Assembly (NCBI GenBank): GCA_002422985.1
Contig: DITZ01000048.1
Span: 14,292-78,291 of the forward strand
Direction of reading: 5' to 3'
Origin: Sphingomonadales bacterium UBA6171
GTDB taxonomy: Bacteria > Pseudomonadota > Alphaproteobacteria > Sphingomonadales > Sphingomonadaceae
DNA length: 64,000 nucleotides
Shown here: positions 55,515 through 64,000 of the stretch, piece after piece
Layout: each line of letters begins with the position of its first letter
Numbering within the stretch: the stretch's first letter is position 1
The notes under the pieces: generated by a model
What the model saw: the letters and a program-made list of their open reading frames with translations, nothing else
The model's database searches: none
Told to the model about the DNA's origin: nothing
Made by a program: the position numbers and the translations under genes

Positions 55515-56652
55515 CATCGACCCCCACCCCGCCTTCCCGCGCCGCGCTCTGGACGCACCGAACATGGAACAGGCCCTGCAACCGGGCAGCGCGCCACCGG
55601 ATGCCTATGCCGCCGCTGCGGAGGCAAGGGAGGAACAGGCTGTTCGCCGCCGCTGGCTGCGGCCAATGCTGATGCTCAGCGTGCCGCTGATCCTGGCGGG
55701 TGCGGCCGGCTATGTCTGGCTGACCGGGGGCCAATATGTGTCGACCGACAACGCCTATGTGAATCAGGACAAGGTTTCGATTTCTGCCGACGTCGCAGGG
55801 CGTATCGTGGAAGTGGCCGTGCGGGAAAATCAGCCGATCAAGGCCGGAGACCTGCTGTTCCGCATCGATCCCGATCCCTATCGCATCGCCTTGCAGCAAA
55901 GTGACGCGGCGCTGGCCGCCGCTCATGTGCAGGTCAACACCCTGTCCACCGACAGCGGCGGTGCGGCCGCCGACATTGCCAGCGCAAGGGCCGACATCGC
56001 ACTGGCGCAGGCCACATACGACCGGCAGACCGAACTGATGAAACGCGGTTTTACAACGCGCGCCAGCCTCGACACCGCTGCGCACGAACTGGCAGCGGCC
56101 AAAGCACAACTGGCCACCGCACAGGCGAGCGCCGCGCGCGCCCGCAGCCAGATGGGCAGCGGATCGGCCTTGTCCGGCTCGCCTGCCGCCATTCAGGCGG
56201 CGCTGGCTCAGCGCGCCAAGGCAGAACTCGATGTCAAGCGTACCGCCGTACGCGCGCCCGTCGACGGCACTGTCAGCCAGGCGAGCCGCCTGCAGGTCGG
56301 CCAGATGATGATGACCGGGCTGCCTGCCGTCTCCATCGTGCAGAGCGATCGCTCGTGGGTTGACGCCAATTTCAAGGAAACCGACATCGACAGGATGCGG
56401 GTTGGGCAGCCGGCCGAAGTAACGTTCGACGCCTATAAGGATTTGAAACTGAAGGGCCATGTCGAATCCATCGGTGCCGGCACCGGCTCGCAATTCTCGG
56501 TTCTGCCGGCGCAGAACGCCACCGGGAACTGGGTGAAGGTCACCCAGCGCGTGCCTGTCCGTATCGCGATCGACGAAAAGAGCCCGCGCCAGCTGATCGC
56601 GGGCCTCAGCGCCGTCGTGAAGGTCGATGTTCGCGACGATGGCCAGCGCTGA
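55507..56652 (+). CDS. HlyD/EmrA-type membrane fusion protein
   Basis: 381 residues: a short cytoplasmic N-terminus, one transmembrane helix (about 51-70), then the lipoyl/barrel-sandwich domain (GQYVSTDNAYVNQD), an alpha-hairpin, and the C-terminal beta-barrel ending in SAVVKVDV. Periplasmic adaptor for the DHA2 transporter encoded next, with which it overlaps by 14 bp. Gene neighbours imply regulation by the upstream MarR protein. Confidence 0.93.
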   Translation: MADIDPHPAFPRRALDAPNMEQALQPGSAPPDAYAAAAEAREEQAVRRRWLRPMLMLSVPLILAGAAGYVWLTGGQYVSTDNAYVNQDKVSISADVAGRIVEVAVRENQPIKAGDLLFRIDPDPYRIALQQSDAALAAAHVQVNTLSTDSGGAAADIASARADIALAQATYDRQTELMKRGFTTRASLDTAAHELAAAKAQLATAQASAARARSQMGSGSALSGSPAAIQAALAQRAKAELDVKRTAVRAPVDGTVSQASRLQVGQMMMTGLPAVSIVQSDRSWVDANFKETDIDRMRVGQPAEVTFDAYKDLKLKGHVESIGAGTGSQFSVLPAQNATGNWVKVTQRVPVRIAIDEKSPRQLIAGLSAVVKVDVRDDGQR

Positions 56653-58249
56653 CACGGCGGGCGGCGCGGGCGACGCGCGGCCGCAAAATCCCGACAGCGA
56701 GGATTCGCAGGATGAACGCCCGGCGCTCCATACCCGCAACCGGCCGCTGCTGACGATCGGCGTGATGGCGGCAACCATCATGCACATCCTCGACACGACC
56801 ATCGCCAACGTCGCCGTGCCGCACATGCAGGCCTCGCTGGGTGCAACGGCCGACACGATCACCTGGGTGCTGACCAGCTATATCATCGCCTCGGCCGTTG
56901 CGATTCCGCTGACGGGCTGGCTTTCCGATTATTTCGGCTCGCGCAGGCTGTTCCTGTGGGCGGTGTTCGGCTTCGTTGTGGCTTCCATGCTGTGCGGGAT
57001 GGCAACGAGCCTGAACGAGATGGTCGCCTTTCGCCTGATGCAGGGGGTGGCCGGGGCTTTCATCGCGCCCCTCAGCCAGACGCTGATGATGGATATCAAC
57101 CCGAAGTCGCGCCAGGCCAATGCCATGGCGATGTGGGGAATGGGGGTGATGATTGGCCCGATCCTTGGCCCCGTCGTCGGCGGCTGGCTGACCGAATATT
57201 ATAACTGGCGCTGGTGCTTCTATGTGAACGTGCCGATCGGCATCGCCTGTTTTGCCATCCTGTGGGCGCTGTTGCCCTCGCATGACAAGAGGGTTCGGCG
57301 CTTCGACCTGTTCGGCTTTACGATGCTCGCCACTGCGCTTGGCGCCTTTCAGCTCATGCTGGATCGGGGGCAGACGCTGGACTGGTTCGAATCCTGGGAA
57401 GTGCGGATTGAAGGCATCGTCATGCTCATCGCCGCATGGATGTTCGTCATCCAGATGGCGACGAGCAAGGAGCCCCTGTTCGACCGGCGTATTTTTTCCA
57501 ACCGCAACCTGATGACCGGCCTGTTCTTCATGGCGGTAAACGGCGTGCTGATGACGGCGGTGCTGGCGCTGCTGCCACCGATGCTGCAAACGCTCTATAA
57601 TTATCCGGTGCTCACGACCGGCCTGATGCTCATGCCGCGGGGCATTGGCATATTCGTCAGCATGGGGATCGCCAGCCGTCTGATCGTCCGCGGCACCGAT
57701 CCACGCATGCTTATGGGCGCCGGGCTGCTGATCGCCGCCTGGTCGTTGCACCAGATGAGCGGCTGGACGCTGGATATGGGCTCCACGCCATTCATCGTCA
57801 CCGGGCTCGTCCAGGGGCTGGGCTTTGGGCTCATTTTCGTCCCGCTCAACATGCTGGCGTTCGCAACATTGCCGACGCCCTTGCGCACCGAGGGTGCGAG
57901 CCTGACAAACCTGTTCCGCAACCTTGGCGGCTCGGCAGGCATCTCCATGGTTACGGTGCTGCTGGCGCGTAATGTGCAGATCAACCATATGGAGCTGGGC
58001 GAAAACATCACCAGTGACAGCATCAACGCCGTCGATCCGGGAATGGCCTCGGCGCTGGGTTCCATAGGCGATACGGTGACGGCGATGCTTGACGCGGCCG
58101 TTAACGAGCAGGCGCTGATGATCTCCTATCTCAATGACTTCAAGCTGATGATGTTCCTGACCCTGGCGGCCCTGCCACTGCTGTTCCTGCTGAAGCTCCC
58201 GCCCAAACAGGGCGCCAATCGCGCCGAACCGCATGTTGCTTTCGAATGA
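56639..58249 (+). CDS. DHA2 family drug:proton antiporter, EmrB type
   Basis: 536-residue, 14-helix major facilitator. Motif ILDTTIANVAVPHM in helix 1, GWLSDYFGSRR in loop 2-3 and GPILGPVVGGWL in helix 5 are the DHA2 hallmarks. The start at 56639 lies inside the emrA-type gene. It would export hydrophobic or weakly acidic compounds through EmrA and a TolC-like channel; a TolC is not encoded here. Confidence 0.94.
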   Translation: MASADTAGGAGDARPQNPDSEDSQDERPALHTRNRPLLTIGVMAATIMHILDTTIANVAVPHMQASLGATADTITWVLTSYIIASAVAIPLTGWLSDYFGSRRLFLWAVFGFVVASMLCGMATSLNEMVAFRLMQGVAGAFIAPLSQTLMMDINPKSRQANAMAMWGMGVMIGPILGPVVGGWLTEYYNWRWCFYVNVPIGIACFAILWALLPSHDKRVRRFDLFGFTMLATALGAFQLMLDRGQTLDWFESWEVRIEGIVMLIAAWMFVIQMATSKEPLFDRRIFSNRNLMTGLFFMAVNGVLMTAVLALLPPMLQTLYNYPVLTTGLMLMPRGIGIFVSMGIASRLIVRGTDPRMLMGAGLLIAAWSLHQMSGWTLDMGSTPFIVTGLVQGLGFGLIFVPLNMLAFATLPTPLRTEGASLTNLFRNLGGSAGISMVTVLLARNVQINHMELGENITSDSINAVDPGMASALGSIGDTVTAMLDAAVNEQALMISYLNDFKLMMFLTLAALPLLFLLKLPPKQGANRAEPHVAFE

Positions 58250-58384
58250 AGCGCCATCCGAGCAACAGCAGGCCAGCGCGCTTTTCTGCCTGACGGCGGC
58301 GAATGTGCCACGAAAAGCAGACGGGATGCGCAGACGGAATGCGCAGACAGCCAGGCCGGCACCACGGCCGGTCGGCCCCACCCG

Positions 58385-58420
58385 CCCCTGGCAGGGCAAC
58401 TTGCCTTGTCCTGCCAGGGG
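58385..58420. terminator. Perfect 11-bp stem-loop between emrB-type gene and thrS
   Basis: cccctggcagg (58385-58395) and cctgccagggg (58410-58420) pair perfectly around a 14-nt loop. No T-run follows on either strand. It could terminate the efflux operon or act in the thrS leader, 40 bp before the thrS start. No other feature is seen in this 211-bp gap. Confidence 0.5.
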
Positions 58421-58460
58421 CCGCTAGGGTGGCGGCTCAACTGTTCGAAGGCTGTTTCCC

Positions 58461-60470
58461 GTGTCCCAACCCGTTCGTCTCACGCTTCCCGATGGCTCGG
58501 TGCGCGAAGTCGCCGCCGGGACAACGGCCGGCGATGTCGCGCGCGGCATCGGCGCGGGGCTGGCAAAGGCTGCGCTCGCCGCACGGCTGGATGGCGCGCT
58601 GGTGGATCTGGAGCGGCCGATCATGGCCGACGCCGCGCTCGCCATCGTAACGGCAAAGGACGAGGCCGACGCGCTGGCGCTGGTGCGCCATGATTTCGCG
58701 CATGTGCTGGCGGAAGCCGTGCAGCAGCGCTTTCCCGGCACGCAGATCACCTTCGGCCCGGCGACGGACGACGGCTTTTATTATGATCTCGCCCCGCCGC
58801 CCGGGCGCGGGCCGTTCACCGATGATGATCTGCCGGAAATCGAGGCGGCGATGCGCGCCATCATCGCGGCCAACAAGCCCCTGACGCGTGAAGTGTGGGC
58901 GCGCGATGCGCTGATCGCGCGCTGGCAGGCGCAGGGCGAGACGTTCAAGGCCCAATGGGCCGCCGAACTGCCCGATGGCGAGGAATTGTCGGTCTATTGG
59001 TCGGGCCGGGACTGGATGGACATGTGCCGCGGGCCGCACCTGCCCTCCACCGGCAAGCTCGATCCGGCGGCCTTCCGGCTGACGCGGGTTTCCGGCGCCT
59101 ATTGGCGGGGCGACCAGAAGAATCCGCAATTGTCGCGCATCTATGGCACCGGCTGGCTGAGCAAAAAACAGCTGGACGCGCATCTGCTGCGGCTGGAGGA
59201 GGCCGCCAGGCGCGACCATCGCAAGCTGGGGCAGGAGATGGACCTGTTCCACCTTCAGGCCGAAGCGCATGGCAGCGTGTTCTGGCATCCCAAAGGCTAT
59301 ATGATCTGGCGTCAGCTCGAGGCCTATATGCGCCGGCGGCTGGACGCGGCCGATTATGTGGAGGTGAAGACCCCGCAGGTGATGGACGCGCGCCAGTGGG
59401 AGCAATCGGGCCACTGGGGCAAATATCGCGAAAATATGTTCGTGATTCCCGATGAAGTGCCGAACATCGACGATGACGGCCCGATAATCTCCGACGATGC
59501 GGACTGGATGGCGCTGAAGCCGATGAACTGCCCGGCGCATGTGCTGATCTTCCGGCAGGGCATCAAATCCTATCGCGATCTGCCGCTCAGGATGGCCGAA
59601 TTCGGCTGCTGCCACCGCAACGAGCCGCATGGCGCGCTGCACGGTATCATGCGCGTGCGCCAGTTCACCCAGGATGATGCGCATATCTTCTGCCGGGCGG
59701 ATCAGCTGGTGGAGGAAGTGGCGCGCTTCGTGGACCTGCTGGACCTTGTGTATCGGGATCTGGGCTTTGCGGATTATGCCATCAAGCTGGCGCTGCGCCC
59801 GGAAAAACGCTTTGGCAGCGAGGCGATGTGGGACTGGTCGGAACAGTCGCTGCGCGATGCGGTGGCGGCCACGGGGCGCAACACGGCGGATTTTGGCTGG
59901 GAGGAACTGCCGGGTGAAGGGGCCTTCTATGCGCCCAAGCTGGAGTTTCACCTGACCGACGCGATCGGCCGCACCTGGCAGGTGGGGACGATCCAGACGG
60001 ATACCGTGCTGCCGGAACGGCTGGACGCCAGCTATGTGGGCGAGGATGGCGAACGGCACCGGCCGGTGATGCTGCACCGGGCGATTCTGGGCAGCTTCGA
60101 ACGCTTCATCGGCATCCTGATCGAACATCATGCCGGGCGGCTGCCGCTGTGGCTGGCGCCGGTGCAGGTGGTGGTGGCGACCATCGTTTCCGATGCGGAC
60201 GATTATGCGAAGGGGCTGGTCGCGCAGTTGCGCGCCGCCGGCATCCGGGCGGAGGCCGATCTTCGCAACGAGAAAATCAACTATAAGGTGCGCGAGCATT
60301 CGCTGGCGAAAGTGCCGGCGCTGCTGGTCGTGGGCCGCCGGGAGGCAGAGGAAGGCACGGTTGCCGTTCGCCGGCTGGGCGAGGAACGGCAGACGGTGCT
60401 TCCCTTTGCCGACGCGATGGCGCAACTTGGCGCAGAGGCGCTGGCGCCGGACCTGAGGAGTGCGATGTGA
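58461..60470 (+). CDS. thrS: Threonyl-tRNA synthetase
   Basis: 669 residues, normal length for a bacterial ThrRS: TGS domain (1-65), editing domain with [11 protein letters not shown], class II catalytic core and C-terminal anticodon-binding domain. Zinc-site residues are visible in [15 protein letters not shown] and IEHHAGRLP. The GTG at 58461 begins the TGS domain. It overlaps the next small gene by 1-4 bp. Confidence 0.97.
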   Translation: MSQPVRLTLPDGSVREVAAGTTAGDVARGIGAGLAKAALAARLDGALVDLERPIMADAALAIVTAKDEADALALVRHDFAHVLAEAVQQRFPGTQITFGPATDDGFYYDLAPPPGRGPFTDDDLPEIEAAMRAIIAANKPLTREVWARDALIARWQAQGETFKAQWAAELPDGEELSVYWSGRDWMDMCRGPHLPSTGKLDPAAFRLTRVSGAYWRGDQKNPQLSRIYGTGWLSKKQLDAHLLRLEEAARRDHRKLGQEMDLFHLQAEAHGSVFWHPKGYMIWRQLEAYMRRRLDAADYVEVKTPQVMDARQWEQSGHWGKYRENMFVIPDEVPNIDDDGPIISDDADWMALKPMNCPAHVLIFRQGIKSYRDLPLRMAEFGCCHRNEPHGALHGIMRVRQFTQDDAHIFCRADQLVEEVARFVDLLDLVYRDLGFADYAIKLALRPEKRFGSEAMWDWSEQSLRDAVAATGRNTADFGWEELPGEGAFYAPKLEFHLTDAIGRTWQVGTIQTDTVLPERLDASYVGEDGERHRPVMLHRAILGSFERFIGILIEHHAGRLPLWLAPVQVVVATIVSDADDYAKGLVAQLRAAGIRAEADLRNEKINYKVREHSLAKVPALLVVGRREAEEGTVAVRRLGEERQTVLPFADAMAQLGAEALAPDLRSAM

Positions 60471-60895
60471 TGGATGTGCGGCGGTTGAGCGAGGGATTCG
60501 CGGCATCGCCGCAGATCAGGCCGGAAGATTGCGCGACGATTGCGGCGATGGGCTTTGGCATCATCGTCAACAACCGGCCCGATGCCGAGGTGACGGCCCC
60601 GCTGGATGGCGCGTCCATCGAAGCGGCCGCGCAGCAGGCCGGGCTGGGCTATCTTGCCATCCCGGTCGATCACAGCGGTTTTTCCGCCGAACAGGTGGCG
60701 GCGATGTCGGCCTGCCTCGCGCATCAGAAGCCGGTGTTCGCCTATTGCCGCTCCGGCACCCGCTCCACTTTGTTATGGGCGCTGGCGCAGGCGTCGCGCG
60801 GGGCAAAAGTGGATGATTGCGTTGCAGCAGCCGCCGCCGCCGGATATGATGTCAGCGGGCTGGTGCCGCTGATGCGCCAGCTGGGGGGGCTGTGA
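60470..60895 (+). CDS. DUF442/TIGR01244 family phosphatase-like protein
   Basis: 141 residues with a cysteine-phosphatase/rhodanese-like core; the signature loop is YCRSGTRS (Cx5R). In the family this domain is linked to sulfide oxidation (Blh) or found as a stand-alone sulfurtransferase or phosphatase. ATG at 60470 and GTG at 60467 are both possible, each touching the thrS stop. The stop overlaps the patatin gene start. Confidence 0.85.
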   Translation: MDVRRLSEGFAASPQIRPEDCATIAAMGFGIIVNNRPDAEVTAPLDGASIEAAAQQAGLGYLAIPVDHSGFSAEQVAAMSACLAHQKPVFAYCRSGTRSTLLWALAQASRGAKVDDCVAAAAAAGYDVSGLVPLMRQLGGL

Positions 60896-62151
60896 TGGCG
60901 ACCGAAGCACCAGAAGCGCCCGAAACCCTGGCAGACGCCGGCGCGCCCATCCTGATGGTGCTCGATCCCATGGATTGCGCCGAGCCGAAGCCGGAGCCGG
61001 AGCCTGCGCCGCATCTGAATGTGCTGGTGTTGCAGGGCGGCGGCGCGCTGGGTGCCTATCATCTGGGCGTGTGCGAGGAACTGGCGACCATGGGCGTCAT
61101 GCCCGATTGGGTGTGCGGCATTTCCATCGGCGCGGTCAACGCCGCGCTGCTGGCCGGCAACCCGGAGGGCAAAAGGCTGGCGGCGCTCCGCACTTTCTGG
61201 GAGCGGGTGTCTTCGGCGCTGGACCCCGGCTTTGCCATTCCCGACGGCACGGCGCGCGACCTCTGGTCAGAGGGTGCCGCATTCTGGATTGCGACCATGG
61301 GTGTGCCGGGCTTTTTCGTTCCGCGCTTCCCGCCGGCCAAGCTGCAACCGCATGGCACCCTGGGCGCGATCAGCTATTATGACACCGAGCCGCTGCGCCA
61401 GACGCTGCACGAACTGGTGGACTGGGACCTGCTGAACGATGGCCCCACCCGCCTGTCGGTGGGTGCGGTCAGCGTCACCACCGGGCGCATGCATTTCTTC
61501 GACAGCAAGGGCGGGCCGGATCAGTGCCGCATCACGGCCGACCATGTGATGTCGTCCGGCGCGCTGCCGCCGGGATTCCCGCCGGTGAAGATCGGCGAGG
61601 ACTGGTATTGGGATGGCGGCATTGCCTCCAACGCGCCGTTGCAGCATGTGCTGGATGAAGGCAGCGAGTTTGACAAGAATATCTTCCAGGTGGACCTGTT
61701 CCCGGCGAAAGGCCCTTTCCCGCAGACGCTGATGGATGCCGACATCCGCGCGCAGGACATCCGCTATTCCAGCCGCACCCGGCTCAACACCAATCTGGAA
61801 ATGGGCCTGTCGCCGGTTCGCATGGTGGTGCGCCGCGTGCTGGACAGCTGCCACCCCGATCTCGACGCGCTGAGCGAGGAGGAGCTGGATGTGCTGCGCG
61901 GATTCGCCCACGAACAGCATGTCGAGATTGCGCAGATCATCTATCGCGACAAGGCCTATGCCGGAATGGCGCGCGGTTATGAATTCTCCCGCCCCACGAT
62001 GGAAGCGCACCGCGCCGCCGGCCGGCGCGATGCCGGCAAGGCGCTGGCGATCCGCGACTGGACCCTGCGCCCGGCGCTGGTCGGCGTGCACAGCACCGAT
62101 GCGGGCGCACCCGACGGCGCGATTCATCAAAAGCCGAAGCCGAAGCGTTAG
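60895..62151 (+). CDS. Patatin-like phospholipase
   Basis: 418 residues. The oxyanion loop QGGGALGAYHLG, nucleophile GISIGAVN and the catalytic Asp in WDGGIASNAP form the Ser-Asp dyad of patatin lipases. A Pro/Glu-rich N-terminal linker (residues 30-45) precedes the domain, and a C-terminal domain with Arg/His-rich helices may correspond to DUF3734. ATG 60895 or GTG 60892 may start it. A lipid hydrolase in the cytoplasm or at the inner membrane is expected. Confidence 0.9.
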   Translation: MATEAPEAPETLADAGAPILMVLDPMDCAEPKPEPEPAPHLNVLVLQGGGALGAYHLGVCEELATMGVMPDWVCGISIGAVNAALLAGNPEGKRLAALRTFWERVSSALDPGFAIPDGTARDLWSEGAAFWIATMGVPGFFVPRFPPAKLQPHGTLGAISYYDTEPLRQTLHELVDWDLLNDGPTRLSVGAVSVTTGRMHFFDSKGGPDQCRITADHVMSSGALPPGFPPVKIGEDWYWDGGIASNAPLQHVLDEGSEFDKNIFQVDLFPAKGPFPQTLMDADIRAQDIRYSSRTRLNTNLEMGLSPVRMVVRRVLDSCHPDLDALSEEELDVLRGFAHEQHVEIAQIIYRDKAYAGMARGYEFSRPTMEAHRAAGRRDAGKALAIRDWTLRPALVGVHSTDAGAPDGAIHQKPKPKR

Positions 62152-62228
62152 CGCGCTTTCCCTGGCGGGCAAGATCGCGCCGCGCCGCCCCCGGACGGCG
62201 GGATCGGATTGCGGCAAAGCCGACCGTC

Positions 62229-63125
62229 TCAGCCGCCGAATCGCAGCCTGACGCTTAGAGCCAGCAGTTTCAGGTCTGTCGGTGCCAGTGCGCGGGCGGC
62301 GCGGTTGAACTCCAGCGCCTTGGCCCGGTTGCCCATGCGGCGGTTGCCGCCCGAAAGCCGGGTATAATGGGCGAGCAGCGCGGCCGGATGCTGCTGCATC
62401 AGCGCCTTGTGCTTTTGCAGCACATGCTCCCAGCTTTGCACGCGCTTCTTCTCGTCCTTCGTGATGGAATTGGCGGAAAAGCGCTGGATGACCAGCGGTT
62501 CGTCGATGAACTGGAAGCGGCCGGCCTGCGCCAGACGGATGCCCAGATCCCAGTCCACCAGCGATTTCAGGCCCTCGTCGAACAGGCCCACGGCTTCCAG
62601 CACCGATTTGCGGGCGACCAGCGTCTGGGTGGAGACGGGGTTGGTCACCAGCAGGGTTTCCAGAATCTGCCCGTCCAGCAGCCGCAAACCGGCGTCGGGA
62701 CAATAGCGCACGCCGGCGCGCGGCCGTTCGGCGCCCGGCTCATCCAGGATGAGAAAGCCGCAATAGCTGGCGATGACATCGTCGGGCGCACCCAGCAGCC
62801 GTGCCATCTGCTTTTCCAGCTTGGTTGGCAGCCACTCGTCGTCGCTGTCCTGAAAGGCGATCCATGAGCCTTTTGCCGCCCCTATCCCGGCATTGCGGGC
62901 GGCCGAGATGCCGCCGTTGCGCGCGCTTTCAATCAGGCGGAAGCGCGGATCGCTGATCGTGCGGGCGGCGGCAACCGTGCCGTCTGTGGAGGCGTCGTCC
63001 ACCACGATGACCTCGATATCGGTCCAGCTCTGGCGCAGCACGCTTTCCACCGCGGCGACAATGCTGCTTTCGCGGTTGAAAGCCGGTATCACGATTGAAA
63101 CCAGCGTTTCCATGCTGTCGCCCAT
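62229..63125 (-). CDS. Glycosyltransferase family 2 protein
   Basis: 298 residues. GT-A fold: SIVIPAFNRE, VDDASTDG and QDSDDEW (DxD), then acceptor-side VDWDLGIRL. The start at 63125 has an aaggggg site; an ATG at 63236 lies inside nadB. It is soluble, without membrane helices, and probably adds a sugar to a surface glycan. Acceptor unknown. Confidence 0.9.
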   Translation of the reverse strand: MGDSMETLVSIVIPAFNRESSIVAAVESVLRQSWTDIEVIVVDDASTDGTVAAARTISDPRFRLIESARNGGISAARNAGIGAAKGSWIAFQDSDDEWLPTKLEKQMARLLGAPDDVIASYCGFLILDEPGAERPRAGVRYCPDAGLRLLDGQILETLLVTNPVSTQTLVARKSVLEAVGLFDEGLKSLVDWDLGIRLAQAGRFQFIDEPLVIQRFSANSITKDEKKRVQSWEHVLQKHKALMQQHPAALLAHYTRLSGGNRRMGNRAKALEFNRAARALAPTDLKLLALSVRLRFGG

Positions 63126-63156
63126 CAATGCCCCCTTGGCCGCTGGCCCGCCCCGG

Positions 63157-64000
63157 TCAATCCAGGGTCGGATAGAGAATCGTATCGCGCGGCGGATTCG
63201 TCTGTTCGGGATAGTCGGTCGTGTAGTGAAGGCCACGCGATTCCTTGCGCGCGCGCGCCGACCGCACGATAAGGTCCGCCACTTCGACCAGATTCCGCAG
63301 CTCCAGCAGATCGGGCGTCACGCGGAAATTACCATAATAATCAGCGATTTCCTGCCGCAGCAGCGCCACACGATGCGCGGCGCGCTCCAGCCGCCGGTCG
63401 GTGCGGACGATGCCGACATAATCCCACATGAAGCGGCGCAGCTCGTCCCAGTTATGCGCCACCACCACCTCTTCGTCAGACGAGGTGACGCGGCTTTCAT
63501 CCCATTTGCGGATGGGAACGGGCGGCGGTGTAACGGGCAGGCGGGCGAGGATGTCGTCGGCCGCCGACGCGCCGAACACCAGACATTCCAGCAGGCTGTT
63601 GGAAGCGAGCCGGTTGGCGCCGTGCAGGCCCGACTGGCTGACCTCGCCCACGGCATAAAGGCCGGCGAGATCGGTGCGGCCATGCAGATCGACCAGCACG
63701 CCGCCGCAGCTGTAATGCGCGGCGGGCACCACGGGGATGGGCTGGGTGACGGGGTCTATCCCCAGCTCGCGCAGCCGCTTCACGATGGTGGGGAAATGTT
63801 CCTCCACAAAGCCGGCGGGCTTGTGCGTCATGTCCAGCAGCACATGCGCCAGACCGAGCCGCTTCATCTCTGCATCGATGGCGCGGGCCACCACGTCGCG
63901 CGGGGCCAGTTCAAGGCGCTGGTCATAGGAGGCCATGAAGGCCGTGCCCGGCTGGTCTGCGGCATCCGCCGCGGGCGGCAGCCTTAGGATCCCCCCCTCG
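63157..64000 (-). CDS. nadB: L-aspartate oxidase (partial, N-terminus beyond right edge)
   Basis: The C-terminal 280 residues of NadB, the flavoprotein that makes iminoaspartate for NAD synthesis. Diagnostic segments are [32 protein letters not shown] and the C-terminal helical domain with [13 protein letters not shown] and [11 protein letters not shown]. The frame is open to the right edge without a start. It precedes the glycosyltransferase on the same strand by 31 bp. Confidence 0.95.
   Translation of the reverse strand, partial: EGGILRLPPAADAADQPGTAFMASYDQRLELAPRDVVARAIDAEMKRLGLAHVLLDMTHKPAGFVEEHFPTIVKRLRELGIDPVTQPIPVVPAAHYSCGGVLVDLHGRTDLAGLYAVGEVSQSGLHGANRLASNSLLECLVFGASAADDILARLPVTPPPVPIRKWDESRVTSSDEEVVVAHNWDELRRFMWDYVGIVRTDRRLERAAHRVALLRQEIADYYGNFRVTPDLLELRNLVEVADLIVRSARARKESRGLHYTTDYPEQTNPPRDTILYPTLD

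Noticed and set aside
56606..58399. 597-codon open frame antisense to the DHA2 transporter
   Set aside because: Shadow frame with runs of His and Gln and no motif; the opposite strand encodes a clear 14-helix transporter.
58437..60506. 689-codon open frame antisense to thrS
   Set aside because: A shadow of the strongly biased thrS gene, rich in His/Arg/Gln and without any recognisable domain.
1..64000. CRISPR arrays, tRNA or rRNA genes, intact insertion sequences, attachment sites
   Set aside because: Read through on both strands; no regularly spaced repeats, conserved tRNA loops or rRNA segments were recognised, and the only mobile-element trace is the IS630 fragment.

Overview
The window reads as a high-GC alphaproteobacterium, most likely a member of the Sphingomonadaceae. 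Grounds: dense TonB-dependent receptors with IVVTARRR-type plugs, a MucR/Ros regulator next to a Fur-like gene, a PEP-CTERM protein with the PEPASWAM tail, and a large catabolic block of acyl-CoA dehydrogenases, P450s and a Rieske oxygenase. Genus is not decidable from what I can see. No rRNA, tRNA or CRISPR array was seen.

Layout. (1) 1-8459, almost all minus strand: a tightly packed housekeeping run, in transcription order DUF4136 lipoprotein, DUF2333 protein, UspA, Nfu scaffold, nitroreductase, tsaB, rimI, mucR, Fur-like regulator, acyltransferase, miaB and phoH (cut by the left edge). (2) 8.6-10.5 kb: small accessory patch with a hotdog thioesterase, an alpha/beta hydrolase and a divergent MarR pseudogene broken by a 16-bp tandem duplication. 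(3) 10.6-14.4 kb: PEP-CTERM protein, then an ECF sigma factor and a receptor-like Ser/Thr kinase with a collapsed activation segment. (4) 14.5-20.0 kb: TonB receptor, M28-like hydrolase, GntR/FCD regulator and a divergent serine hydrolase. One 12-bp palindrome lies in front of both the receptor and the divergent pair, which suggests one local regulon. (5) 20.1-39.6 kb: first catabolic block, with two long/short acyl-CoA dehydrogenase pairs and a crotonase. It continues as a plus-strand run of Old Yellow Enzyme-type reductase, P450, fumarate-reductase-like flavoprotein, SDR, acyl-CoA ligase, TonB receptor, Rieske oxygenase, DUF35 protein, SCP-x-like thiolase and TetR regulator. (6) 39.6-41.4 kb: IS630 transposase remnant, LysR regulator and gene-poor DNA. 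(7) 41.4-53.3 kb: second catabolic block, two divergent operons: CYP153-like P450, ferredoxin and an ACAD pair leftward; GntR/FCD regulator, nitronate-monooxygenase-like protein, Cys-less thiolase (Ltp2-like), zinc-ribbon DUF35, ACAD pair and acyl-CoA ligase rightward. (8) 53.4-58.3 kb: MFS transporter, MarR regulator and EmrAB-type efflux pair. (9) 58.4-64 kb: housekeeping again, thrS, a DUF442 protein, a patatin-like phospholipase, a glycosyltransferase and nadB (cut by the right edge).

How it may work together (inference). Blocks 5 and 7 contain uptake receptors, oxygenases, CoA ligases, four apparently heteromeric acyl-CoA dehydrogenases, a hydratase, a probable retro-aldolase (thiolase-like plus DUF35) and redox enzymes. 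This parts list closely resembles bacterial steroid or bile-acid side-chain degradation, and would also suit another branched or polycyclic isoprenoid acid. The substrate cannot be fixed from sequence. Ring-cleavage enzymes diagnostic for steroids (HsaC, HsaD, KshA with its reductase), a MaoC hydratase and a ferredoxin reductase were not seen in this window.
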